NCBI GenBank assembly: GCA_003157575.1
Contig: PMKA01000041.1
Coordinates: 1 to 8,514, forward strand
DNA length: 8,514 nt
From: Opitutia bacterium
Lineage (GTDB): Bacteria; Verrucomicrobiota; Verrucomicrobiia; Opitutales; Opitutaceae
Direction: 5' to 3'
Shown: one piece after another, positions 1 through 7,600 of the stretch
Layout: each line of letters starts with the position of its first letter
How positions within the stretch are numbered: the stretch's first letter is position 1
The notes under the pieces: generated by a model
The model's database searches: none
Seen by the model: the letters and a program-made list of their open reading frames with translations, nothing else
Told to the model about the DNA's origin: nothing
Program-made: the position numbers and the translations under genes

Positions 1-1
1 C

Positions 2-766
2 GATCCGACGCTCGACATCGACGGCCACGACGCCGCGCACAAGACCGGCATTCTGGCCTCGCTTGCCCATGGCTTCTGGGTCGACCACAAGGACATTCAT
101 GTCGAAGGCATCCGGCACCTCACGCCCCTCGACATCCGTTTTGCGACCCAGCTCGGATACACCATCAAGCTGCTCGGTATCGTGAAGGCCGTCCCGCCAG
201 CCGCCCAGGCCGGGAAGAAAGCGCCGGCCCCGGCCACCCGCATCAGCGTCTCGGTCAGCCCGACGCTCGTGCCCGACCGCCACGTTCTGGCGAGCGTCAA
301 CGACGTCTTCAACGCGGTCTTCGTCTCGGGATCACCGATCGGCGACACTCTCTTTTATGGCCGCGGAGCAGGAAAGGACGCCACCGCAAGCGCGGTGCTG
401 AGCGATCTCGCCGACGCCGCGCTGGACCTGCGCCACGGGACGCTGGACCGGGTTCCGGCATTTGTCCCGTATGCCGCCGACGGGAAGGTCGTTCCGCCGG
501 CGGAGACCTCCTCGCGCTTCTATCTGCGCCTCGACGTCCTGGACCGGCCCGGTGTGATCGCGAAGATCTCGGCCATTTTGAGCACGGGCGGCATCAGCAT
601 CTCCTCCATCATCCAGCCCGAAGGGCACGAGGGCGACACGGTGCCCGTCATCCTTATGACCCATTCGGCCAACCGGGCGGCGATGGAGCAGTGCTGTGAC
701 GCGATCTCCGAGCTTCCCGCGGTCAAGGGCCCCTCGCTGCTCCTGCCCGTCGAGGATTTCGAGTAA
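2..766 (+). CDS. hom: Homoserine dehydrogenase, C-terminal part (5' end outside window)
   Basis: Homoserine dehydrogenase reduces aspartate-4-semialdehyde to homoserine with NAD(P)H in the cytoplasm, on the way to threonine and methionine. The visible 254 residues open with DPTLDIDGHDAAHK, which fits the family signature D-P-x2-D-[LIVM]-x-G-x-D-x3-K, including the Asp and Lys expected at the active site. The next residues (ILASLAHGF, then IRHLTPLDIRFATQLGYTIKLLGI) are also typical of the catalytic domain. The last 85 or so residues, from about 515, form an ACT domain (RFYLRLDVLDRPGVIAKIS), the usual allosteric amino-acid sensor of long bacterial forms. The frame is open from the window edge, so the GTG at 182 is internal. 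The N-terminal NAD-binding part lies upstream of the window. It ends in TAA, 121 nt before the next gene, with no visible link to it. The family assignment is firm; threonine feedback is family knowledge, not seen. Confidence 0.95.
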   Translation, partial: DPTLDIDGHDAAHKTGILASLAHGFWVDHKDIHVEGIRHLTPLDIRFATQLGYTIKLLGIVKAVPPAAQAGKKAPAPATRISVSVSPTLVPDRHVLASVNDVFNAVFVSGSPIGDTLFYGRGAGKDATASAVLSDLADAALDLRHGTLDRVPAFVPYAADGKVVPPAETSSRFYLRLDVLDRPGVIAKISAILSTGGISISSIIQPEGHEGDTVPVILMTHSANRAAMEQCCDAISELPAVKGPSLLLPVEDFE

Positions 767-772
767 GAGCGG

Positions 773-787
773 GCCGGCTTCACCGGC
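773..787 (+). other. Small GC hairpin just after the homoserine dehydrogenase stop
   Basis: GCCGG (773-777) and CCGGC (783-787) form a 5-bp stem with a 5-nt loop starting 7 nt after the stop codon. No T-run follows, so it is a poor candidate for an intrinsic terminator. It might still protect the 3' end of the message. Confidence 0.25.
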
Positions 788-792
788 GGGCC

Positions 793-821
793 TTGGTCGT
801 GTCCATTCGAAATGGCAAAAT
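793..821 (+). promoter_or_regulatory. Weak sigma-70-like promoter candidate
   Basis: TTGGTC (793-798) and CAAAAT (816-821) are separated by 17 nt. They match the -35 and -10 consensus at about 3 of 6 and 4 of 6 positions. This is the best pair I found in the 121-bp gap and would put the transcript start at the foot of the hairpin at 825-849. The match is weak and could be chance. Confidence 0.15.
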
Positions 822-824
822 CCA

Positions 825-849
825 GGTTTATTTCGGCCCTGAAATAACC
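825..849 (+). other. Hairpin upstream of the PEP-CTERM protein gene
   Basis: TTATTTC (828-834) pairs with GAAATAA (841-847) around the loop GGCCCT, a perfect 7-bp stem. GG (825-826) can extend it by pairing with CC (848-849) if T827 is bulged. It ends 38 nt before the ATG at 888. It is followed by GCTTGCGG rather than a T-run, so a canonical terminator is unlikely. A 5' leader structure or mRNA-end stabiliser is possible. Confidence 0.4.
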
Positions 850-887
850 GCTTGCGGGCGCCTGCGCTCTGCAATAGGCACTCCCCT

Positions 888-959
888 ATGATCTTCCGTC
901 GGCAGCTTGCCTCGACCGCGGTGGCTTTTTGCATGGTTCTGGCGCCGCTTTTTTCCTCT
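888..959 (+). other. Signal peptide region of the PEP-CTERM protein
   Basis: Residues 1-24 show a positively charged n-region (R4, R5), a hydrophobic core (LASTAVAFCMVLAPLF) and small residues (SSES) where cleavage would be expected. The exact cut site is uncertain. Cys15 lies inside the core, not in a lipobox context, so a lipoprotein is not indicated. Confidence 0.7.
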
Positions 960-3900
960 GAGAGTCTGACATCCGTCTGGACCGGTGCAAAAGGGAGCCA
1001 GCAATGGAGCGACGGCGGCAACTGGCAGGGCGGAACGGCGCCGGCGAGTGGCGCCGATGTGGTGCTGAATGCCCCGTTATACTCCGGAGCTTGGATTACC
1101 CTGGATGCATCGCAATCGCTCGATTCCCTCTCGATCGCCGGCGCGATGGGAGACTATTACCTGTATGGCTCCGCTGCATCCAATACGCTGACCCTTGGCT
1201 CGGGCGGCCTGACCGTCGCTGCTGCGGCAAATCATTACTACTATCTTTACGCGAGCTCCTCGTTGAACATCTCAGTATCCGCTCCGCAGACGTGGACCAT
1301 CGGCACAAACAGCGACGAGGCCTCGGGCTACAACACGGTCCAGATGTATGCGAACATCACGGGGAGCTCGAGCGATCCTCTGACCATTTCGGTCGGGCGA
1401 AACGGATATCTTTCCCTCGGAGGCAACAACACCTTCTACGCCACCGACACCGTTGCACTCAACAACAGCACGCTGACCATCGCCTCAGGAACGGCGTTGA
1501 GCAACGCCACGCTCGATATCTCCGGCAATACCGCGATCACGAATAATTCCAATATTGACCTGGTGCTGCCGAATGCCGTGTCGATCGCTGGCGGCGTAAC
1601 CACGCTGAACCAGACCCTCTATTATATCTACAACGTCAACGACAGCTCGGAGGACATACCCTGGTACAGCCCGAACTCGCTCACATTCAGCGGGCCGGTC
1701 ACACTGACGGGCGCCACTGAAATCGACGTCAATGGCCACGCTCCGGTCGTCTTCAGCGGGAGCCTGGTTGAATCCGGCGGCTCGCAGAGCATCACCAAGG
1801 GAGGCCAGGGGATGCTCGTGGTCACGGGCTCCGTGGGCCTCACGGGAGGCGTGAGCGTCGATGACGGATTGATGATCATCGGATCCGCCTCGGCGGTTCC
1901 CTTGACCGGGAAGGTGGGGGTCTACGGCGACGCCGGCTATCTGGGCGTCGACCTGGCCGGCGCCGGCGTCTCGGCGCCCCAGTTCCTCAGCCGGCTGGAT
2001 TCGTCCTCCATCGGGACAATCGGCTTTGACGCGGCCACCCCAGGCGAGCCGGCTGTCGTTCCCGTCACCGATACCATCAACCTCTCCGGGTTCTCAAGTG
2101 AAATGGGCTTTCCGCGCCTCGGCACCGCGACGAACGCCGTCATCAACGGCACGATCATTCCCGGGTCTGGCGGTTATCAGTTCGGCGGCGGCGGCGGCAC
2201 GCTGCGGGTCACTTCGGCTCTCACCGACGGCGCCGACCGGTCCAACAGCCTCAACCTCTATTCGCCCGAGGGAGAAAACCAGTCGCTTGTCCTGATCCTC
2301 TCCGGAAGCAACAGCTATTCGGGCGGCACGACGATCGAGAATTCGATCCTGCGCTTCTCCAACCAGGATGCCCTCGGGACAAACTTCTCGTTCAATTTTG
2401 CCAATCGTGGATATCTCGGCCTGGACTACACGCCCGCGCAGTCCGACCTCGAGTCCCTGTGGTCAAGCATCAGTCTCAACGACGCCACCGCCGTCCTGGG
2501 CTTCGACTCGCCGAATCCCGCGGCGCAAAACACGGTGTCGATTTCAACCGACGCGCTGCAGTCTTTCCCGGCGGGCGCCTTTCTCGGCACCAGCACCGAC
2601 GCGACGATCGCGATTACCAAGGGCGATTCGTCCATGCCCTCCATCGGCTTTGCCGCGGTGCGGGGCGGCCATCTGACGGTCGCTCCCCTGCCGGGCGGCG
2701 ATTACAGTCTGACCCTCGGGATACCAAATGACAGTTTTCAGGCGGCCACCACGAATTACGCCTACGACAGCTCCGATCGCGGGTTGTTTGCCTCGCCGCA
2801 AGGCACGGTGGAAATGCAGGGCCCCAACACCTACACGCTCGGCACGACGCTGCAGGGCGGCATCGTCCTGCTCGACAATCCCGCCGCACTGGGCACGGGG
2901 CCGATCTCAATCGTCGGCGGCGTGACGCTTTCGACGGTATTCATCGATGCGACCTTCGACGTCAAAAACGACATCTCGCTTCCGGTGTCCACCTGGGGCC
3001 CGACGCTGACCCTCGCCAACACCAACGATTTTACGCTTTCAGGCAGGATTTCCGATGGCGACAGCGACAACGGCTACGGCTATGGCACCATCAACGTCGG
3101 CCTGGCCGGCGACAACGACGCAGGTACTCTGACGCTCGCGGGGGACAACTCGGCGTTCTACGGGCGGATCAATGTCAACCAGGGCAGCCTCGACGTCGCG
3201 AACGACAATGCAGTCGCAAACGCGGATCTGTCGATCGAGGGCAATTGTTTCGTCAACTTTCTCGCCGCAGCCCCGCAAGTCGCCAGTCTCAATGGTGACG
3301 GCTCCGTCCATCTTGGATCGGCCGACAACGCCGCGACCCTGACGATCAACGGCAATAGGGACAACGACAGCTATTTCTACGGCTCAATCAACGGCTCCGG
3401 AGGCATCGTTGTCGGTGGGGCCGATTCCGCCGCTCCGGCAAATGTCTACCTCTCCGGCTACAACACCTATTCCGGCGGAACGGTGGTCAACAAATCGGGC
3501 ACGCTCATCGCTGACGACACCAACGCCCTGGGCTACGGATCGGTCACGGTGTCGGGCGGGTCGCTCAACCTGCGGAGCAGTTCGGTCACTTTGACCAACA
3601 CCCTGATCTTCGGGGCGGGCACGAGTACGATCGGCGGCCTGGGCACATTCGCCTCTCCCGACGGCGTGGTCATTGGAAGTTCCCGAACCGGATCGCAGAT
3701 CGTGGCCCCGGGCATCTCGCCGACGAATTCCAATTATTTCCTCGCTGACAACCTGTCGACGGCCATCGGCACACTCAGTTTTGGCACCAACCTGACTTTT
3801 GCCTCCGGCGGCACTTATCAGTGGATGCTCGGCGACGCGTCAGGAGTTTCCGGCGGAGGGTACGACAACATCTACGTCAACGGCACTCTCACGATCTCCT

Positions 3901-4241
3901 CCTCATCGGAGGCTCCGTTCACGCTCGCGCTTTTTCAGACCGGTGGCGACACGCGCTACTCCGGCCCGGTTTCCTTTGACAACTCGCAGTCCTACAGCTG
4001 GACCATCGTGTCCACCTCCGGTGGAATCCAGGGCTTCGATGCGGGAGCGTTTTCCATCGATCCGTCCGGATTCACCAGCGACTTCGGCGGCGGGGCGTTT
4101 TCTCTCAGCCTGGGCTCGGACAGCGACAGTCTCCTGCTGAACTTCACGCCGGTGCCCGAGCCGTCGACGTACGCGCTGATGGGATTGGGACTCGGTGTTG
4201 CGCTTGTCGGCATGCGCTGCCGAAAGCGCACCGCGGCCTGA
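888..4241 (+). CDS. Secreted autotransporter-type beta-strand-repeat protein with PEP-CTERM sorting signal
   Basis: A 1117-residue exported protein, probably cell-surface or matrix located. It begins MIFRRQ followed by a hydrophobic stretch (residues 7-22), a plausible Sec signal peptide. A W31-x-G...W40...N45-W46 segment, common at the start of these repeat proteins, follows. The body is Gly/Ser/Thr/Asn-rich predicted beta-helix with about five beta-strand repeats (near residues 303-331, 471-490, 643-679, 750-783 and 855-895). The last 29 residues carry VPEPSTYALMGLGLG, a hydrophobic segment and an Arg/Lys-rich tail: the PEP-CTERM signal that exosortase systems recognise. The ATG at 888 was preferred over an in-frame TTG at 852 because it puts the charged start directly before the hydrophobic core. 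Its ribosome site is weak (TAGG, 9 nt upstream). No catalytic motif is seen, so the function beyond a structural or adhesive role is unknown. Confidence 0.93.
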   Translation: MIFRRQLASTAVAFCMVLAPLFSSESLTSVWTGAKGSQQWSDGGNWQGGTAPASGADVVLNAPLYSGAWITLDASQSLDSLSIAGAMGDYYLYGSAASNTLTLGSGGLTVAAAANHYYYLYASSSLNISVSAPQTWTIGTNSDEASGYNTVQMYANITGSSSDPLTISVGRNGYLSLGGNNTFYATDTVALNNSTLTIASGTALSNATLDISGNTAITNNSNIDLVLPNAVSIAGGVTTLNQTLYYIYNVNDSSEDIPWYSPNSLTFSGPVTLTGATEIDVNGHAPVVFSGSLVESGGSQSITKGGQGMLVVTGSVGLTGGVSVDDGLMIIGSASAVPLTGKVGVYGDAGYLGVDLAGAGVSAPQFLSRLDSSSIGTIGFDAATPGEPAVVPVTDTINLSGFSSEMGFPRLGTATNAVINGTIIPGSGGYQFGGGGGTLRVTSALTDGADRSNSLNLYSPEGENQSLVLILSGSNSYSGGTTIENSILRFSNQDALGTNFSFNFANRGYLGLDYTPAQSDLESLWSSISLNDATAVLGFDSPNPAAQNTVSISTDALQSFPAGAFLGTSTDATIAITKGDSSMPSIGFAAVRGGHLTVAPLPGGDYSLTLGIPNDSFQAATTNYAYDSSDRGLFASPQGTVEMQGPNTYTLGTTLQGGIVLLDNPAALGTGPISIVGGVTLSTVFIDATFDVKNDISLPVSTWGPTLTLANTNDFTLSGRISDGDSDNGYGYGTINVGLAGDNDAGTLTLAGDNSAFYGRINVNQGSLDVANDNAVANADLSIEGNCFVNFLAAAPQVASLNGDGSVHLGSADNAATLTINGNRDNDSYFYGSINGSGGIVVGGADSAAPANVYLSGYNTYSGGTVVNKSGTLIADDTNALGYGSVTVSGGSLNLRSSSVTLTNTLIFGAGTSTIGGLGTFASPDGVVIGSSRTGSQIVAPGISPTNSNYFLADNLSTAIGTLSFGTNLTFASGGTYQWMLGDASGVSGGGYDNIYVNGTLTISSSSEAPFTLALFQTGGDTRYSGPVSFDNSQSYSWTIVSTSGGIQGFDAGAFSIDPSGFTSDFGGGAFSLSLGSDSDSLLLNFTPVPEPSTYALMGLGLGVALVGMRCRKRTAA
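2298..2357 (+). repeat. Beta-strand repeat in the PEP-CTERM protein
   Basis: Encodes LSGSNSYSGGTTIENSILRF, close to the family pattern 'LSGxNTYSGGTTVxxGTLxx' of autotransporter-associated beta-strand repeats. The usual GTL is replaced by SIL. Confidence 0.75.
2814..2922 (+). repeat. Beta-strand repeat with 'ALGTGPISIVGG' tail
   Basis: Encodes MQGPNTYTLGTTLQGGIVLL, then DNPAALGTGPISIVGG. The NTY...TTL...G core followed by 'ALGTGxIxxxGG' is the common extended form of this repeat family. Confidence 0.75.
3135..3234 (+). repeat. Degenerate beta-strand repeat
   Basis: Encodes LAGDNSAFYGRINVNQGSLDV, then ANDNAVANADLSIEG. The 'GDNSAFxGxixVxxGsLxV' variant is a known divergent form, with D-N-S-x-F-x-G in place of N-T-Y-x-G. 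Confidence 0.65.
3450..3572 (+). repeat. Beta-strand repeat, near-consensus copy
   Basis: Encodes LSGYNTYSGGTVVNKSGTLI, then ADDTNALGYGSVTVSGGSLNL. This is the closest match to the family pattern in the gene and lies just before the non-repetitive C-terminal region that leads to the sorting signal. Confidence 0.8.
4152..4238 (+). other. PEP-CTERM C-terminal sorting signal
   Basis: The final 29 residues hold VPEP, a hydrophobic helix (YALMGLGLGVALVG) and a basic tail (RCRKR). This three-part arrangement is the defining PEP-CTERM signal. By family knowledge it is processed by an exosortase encoded elsewhere in the genome; no exosortase is in this window. Confidence 0.93.
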
Positions 4242-4254
4242 GACCGCAACCAAA

Positions 4255-4312
4255 GTGGCACGGGTCTCCCGACCCGTGGCCCGCAGAACATGGGTCGGGA
4301 GACCCGCACCAC
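4255..4312. repeat. Strong inverted repeat, REP-like palindrome
   Basis: CGGGTCTCCCGACCC (4261-4275) is exactly the reverse complement of GGGTCGGGAGACCCG (4292-4306), a 15-bp stem with a 16-nt loop. After a 2-nt mismatch on each side, GTGG (4255-4258) pairs with CCAC (4309-4312). Each arm is itself a small hairpin (GGGTC-TCCC-GACCC and GGGTC-GGGA-GACCC), so alternative folds exist. It starts 13 nt after the PEP-CTERM gene. No T-run follows it, which argues against a standard intrinsic terminator. A dispersed palindromic repeat or an mRNA 3'-end stabiliser is more likely. Confidence 0.75.
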
Positions 4313-4510
4313 CAGAGAATCCTCGCAGCGCGCGACGATTCGAACGGTCAGCAGCATGCTTCACTTGATAGCCTGCGTGCAGACTGAAGATGATCCGCGG
4401 GCCTGGCCTGCTGGCGCCACATCCGGGCAAGGGCGCCCGCCGCCCGCTTTCTGGTCTTCGTCAGCGCGGCCTCTTACCAACCCGGGAATGCCTGTCTATC
4501 CCTCTTTGAT

Positions 4511-4526
4511 GCCATTTTTTAATGGC
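4511..4526 (+). other. Small hairpin GCCATT-TTTT-AATGGC
   Basis: A perfect 6-bp stem with a 4-T loop lies 75 nt before the next start codon. No T-run follows. The role is unknown and it could be chance. Confidence 0.3.
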
Positions 4527-4532
4527 CCGCTG

Positions 4533-4562
4533 GCCCGCTGAAAGTTACTTGCAAAAGCGGGC
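4533..4562 (+). other. Stem-loop upstream of the large repeat-protein gene
   Basis: GCCCGCT (4533-4539) pairs with AGCGGGC (4556-4562) around a 16-nt loop. TGGCCCGC is duplicated in tandem (4523-4530, 4531-4538), so the first copy could compete for the same 3' arm. It would lie in the leader of the gene starting at 4601 if transcription begins upstream of it. Confidence 0.3.
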
Positions 4563-4600
4563 ATTTCGCGGGAGTTTGCCCTCCTATTCCTTTTTGTGTC

Positions 4601-4666
4601 ATGAAGCTAAAATCTCTCTTCAGCGTGCTCGCCGTTCTTTCCTTCGGAGCGACCATCGGACGGTCG
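4601..4666 (+). other. Signal peptide of the giant repeat protein
   Basis: Residues 1-22 have Lys2 and Lys4, a hydrophobic core (LFSVLAVLSFGATIG) and G-R-S before Q23 as a plausible signal-peptidase site. This fixes the start at the ATG at 4601. Confidence 0.75.
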
Positions 4667-7600
4667 CAAGTATATGTGTGGATTGGAAGCGGCGACGACG
4701 GGACGCTTACGGCGCCTGCCAATTGGGCCGCGGGGAACGTCCCCACCTTTGACAGCCCTGTGAATGTCACCTTCGGCACAGCGCCGCAAACGACCGTGCT
4801 GATGGGATCAGACAGTGTGTATGTAGCCAGCATCACGTTCGCAAACGACGCTCCCAGCTATTCCTTCACCGGCTCGAGCACGAGTGCGCCGACTCTGACC
4901 ATAAACGGGGGGATCACGACATTGGGCTCGAATCAGGTCGTGTTCAACGCGCCCATCTCGGTCGTGTTTTCAGGCGGCGAGCATTTGATCGCCGTCGCAA
5001 CTGGATCGTCGGTCGATTTCTCGGCAGCGATCAGTGGCAGTGGCGCCAGCCTGACGAAGACCGGCGCCGGCACGCTGACCATCAGCGGAGCAGCCACGTA
5101 TTCGGGCACCACCACGGTCAGCAACGGCACGCTCGCGGTCAACGGCGGCTCTATCACCAGTTCGGCATCCAACTCCGTTGCGGTCGGCGAGTACGAAGGA
5201 GACACCGGTACGCTCGCCATTACGAACGGCGGTGTTGTCACCAGCTTTGAGGGTTTCATCGGGATCGACACCGGCGCCACCGGCGCACTGACGGTTGATG
5301 GAGCCGGCAGTTTGTTCTCGGCGAGCTACCTGAACGTGGGTGGTTCGGGCACCGGCTCGCTCGCCATCACCAACGCGGGGAAGATCGCGAGCCAATACGG
5401 TACAGTCTCGAGCGCGACGAGCATTACGGCCACGGCCACCGTCGATGGCGCCGGCAGTGTCTGGAGCAACGCTATCGAGCTTGATGTCGGATACAACGGC
5501 AACGGCTCGCTCTCCATCACCAACGGGGGCGCCGTTACTGGAGACGGCGCCAGTTTCGGAATTGGCGCCTCGAGCAACGGCGCGGTGACGGTGGACGGCG
5601 CCGGCAGCGCCCTCAACCTTTCGAGTGGCCTGACGCTGGGCAACGTCGGCTCAGGGACGATGACGATCACCAACGGCGGCGTTGTTACCAGCAGTCTCGG
5701 CTATGTTGGCGCTGGCGGTGGTGGCACCGGGGCGGTCTCGGTTGACGGCAGCGGCAGTTCGTGGACCAACGGCACCTATCTTAATGTGGGCAGCGGCGGG
5801 ACCGGCACCATCACGATCACCAACGGTGGATCGGTCTCCTCAACCTACGCGACAATCGGCAGCTCCGCCGGCGACTCCGGAGCGATCGTCGTCGACGGTC
5901 CCGGCAGTTCTCTGAACATCGTCGTGATCAGCGACACCGCCTTGGTCGTGGGTAATCAAGGAACGGGCGTGCTGACGATCTCCAACGGCGGCGTTGTCAC
6001 CGTCGATGGCGGGCTGGGCGGCGTCACCCTCGCGGCATCCGGCGGTTTTGGCACGCTGAATATTGGCGCACCAGCGGGCGTCGACGCAGCTTCGGCTGGA
6101 ATCCTGCAAGCGGGCATCGTGACGACGGGCGGCGGTTATGGCACGGTCCAGTTCAACACAACCGCGGCTCCGGAAGCGCCTTACTATTTCACTTCTGACG
6201 GCAATTGGTGCGGCACCCCCGTTGTCATCACCGGAGCGACACAGGTGGTCAATACCGCCGGCTATAACATCCTCAACGGCGCCAATACCTATACCGGTTC
6301 CACGACGATCAACGGCGGCACGCTTTCCGTGAACAGCCTGGCTGACGGCGGCAGCGCCAGCAACATCGGCGCCTCCTCCGATGACGCGTACAACCTCGTC
6401 CTCAGCGGCGGTGGAACGCTCAAATACACCGGGAGCGACGGATCCACGAACCGGCTTTTCACCATTGGCAGCGGCGGCGGAGCGATCGACGCATCAGGGA
6501 GCGGCCCCGTCAATTTCACAAACACCGGCAGTTTGGGCACGGCCGCGGGAGGAAACGCCACGCTGACGCTGACCGGGACAAACACCTGCGCCAACATGCT
6601 GGCCGCGTCGATTGGCGACGATTTCGCCCCGTCGGAAGTTGGACCTATTCTTCTCGGTGCGACTTCGCTCGTCAAGTCGGGGACGGGCGCCTGGGTGCTG
6701 ACCGGCAACAATACCTACACCGGGACGACGACGGTCAACAACGGCACGCTTTCCGTCGCCAACGGCGGCTCGATTGGCTCAGGTGAAGTCCCTTCGGGCA
6801 ACATCGTGGTCGGCGCCGTCAATGGCGACAACGGGACCCTCGCGATTACCGGCGGCGGCTCGGCCAACAGCACCGGGGTCACGATCGGCCGCGACGCCGG
6901 CAGCTGGGGGATGATCACGGTCGACGGCTCCGGCAGTTCGTTGAATGCATCGGACAATTTGGTTGTGGGCGGTTCCGGCACCGGCACGCTCGCGATCACC
7001 AACGGAGGTTCGGTCGATCCCGAGGGGCGCATCGGCGTCGTAATTGGCGACACGCCCTTTGGGGGCTATGGCACCGTTACGGTTGACGGAACCGGCAGCT
7101 CATTCACCACGGCGCAAGATCTGGTGGTGGGCAACTATGGCAACGGCAGCCTGACAATCTCCAATGGCGGCGCGGTCAACGTCAACGGCGGGACGGGCTC
7201 AATCATTCTGGGCGCGAATACGTTAACGGAAATGGGTGTCACCGGTTCCGGCACTTTGAACATCGGGGCGCCGGAGGGATGGACCGCTGCTGCACCGGGA
7301 ATCCTGAATGTGGCCGCGGTGACGACCGGCGATGGATACGGTGTGCTTCAGTTCAACACGACGACAGCCTCGGATGCCCCTTACTACTTCACGCGGGATG
7401 GCACGGGCTCCGGTGCGGTCATTGGCATCACGGGCGGGACGCAGGTGGTCAATTCGAACGGCTACAATGTTCTGACCGGCAACTACACTTATACGGGCGG
7501 CACGACCGTCAACAACGGCACGCTGGTATTGAAGGGCGGCACGATTGGCTCAGGTGAAGTCCCTTCGGGCAGCTTCTTTATTGGCGATAACGACGGAACC

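Larger units (their letters stand above)
4242..4600. other. 359-bp intergenic region between two giant secreted protein genes
   Basis: No convincing gene is visible. The 5' part carries a strong nested inverted repeat (4255-4312). The middle (about 4313-4500) shows nothing I can assign. The last 90 bases contain a 6-bp hairpin with a TTTT loop (4511-4526), an 8-bp tandem repeat TGGCCCGC (4523-4530 and 4531-4538) and a 7-bp stem (4533-4539 with 4556-4562). The region probably contains the end of the upstream transcript and the promoter of the downstream gene, but no clear -35/-10 pair was found. Confidence 0.7.

Noticed and set aside
182..766. GTG at 182 as a start of a separate ACT-domain protein
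   Set aside because: The frame is open upstream to the window edge and encodes the homoserine dehydrogenase signature, so the GTG is internal.
852..887. TTG at 852 as the start of the PEP-CTERM protein
   Set aside because: It would add 12 residues (MRAPALCNRHSP) ahead of a good signal peptide and would overlap the region just after the hairpin; the ATG at 888 fits better.
767..887. Sigma-54 promoter (GG-N10-GC), as found before some PEP-CTERM genes
   Set aside because: No GG/GC pair with the right spacing and context was found here or in 4242-4600.
332..1021. 229-codon open frame on the minus strand
   Set aside because: It lies opposite the homoserine dehydrogenase end and the start of the PEP-CTERM gene, is Arg/Gly-rich, and shows no recognisable domain. 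It is typical of the antisense shadow of GC-rich coding DNA.
4255..4330. Rho-independent terminator at the palindrome
   Set aside because: The stem is strong but is followed by CACCACCAGAG, with no T-run on either strand's 3' side.
4365..4391. Promoter with TTGATA (4365-4370) and a GAAGAT -10
   Set aside because: The -35 is good, but the -10 matches only 3 of 6 bases, the spacer is 15 nt, and it lies more than 200 nt from the start codon.
3903..4430. 175-codon minus-strand open frame reaching into the intergenic gap
   Set aside because: Mostly antisense to the conserved C-terminal end of the PEP-CTERM protein. Its start runs through the inverted repeat and no domain is visible.
4290..4541. 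83-codon plus-strand open frame in the intergenic gap
   Set aside because: It starts inside the palindrome, has low-complexity Arg/Pro/Ser composition, no ribosome site and no recognisable motif.
4522..4752. 76-codon plus-strand open frame overlapping the giant gene's start
   Set aside because: It is out of frame with the signal peptide at 4601, which is clearly coding, and shows no protein-like features.
4933..7053. Several minus-strand open frames of 89-141 codons
   Set aside because: They are Pro/Val/Ala- or Arg-rich mirror images of the repetitive Gly/Thr codons on the plus strand. Their regularity comes from the repeats.
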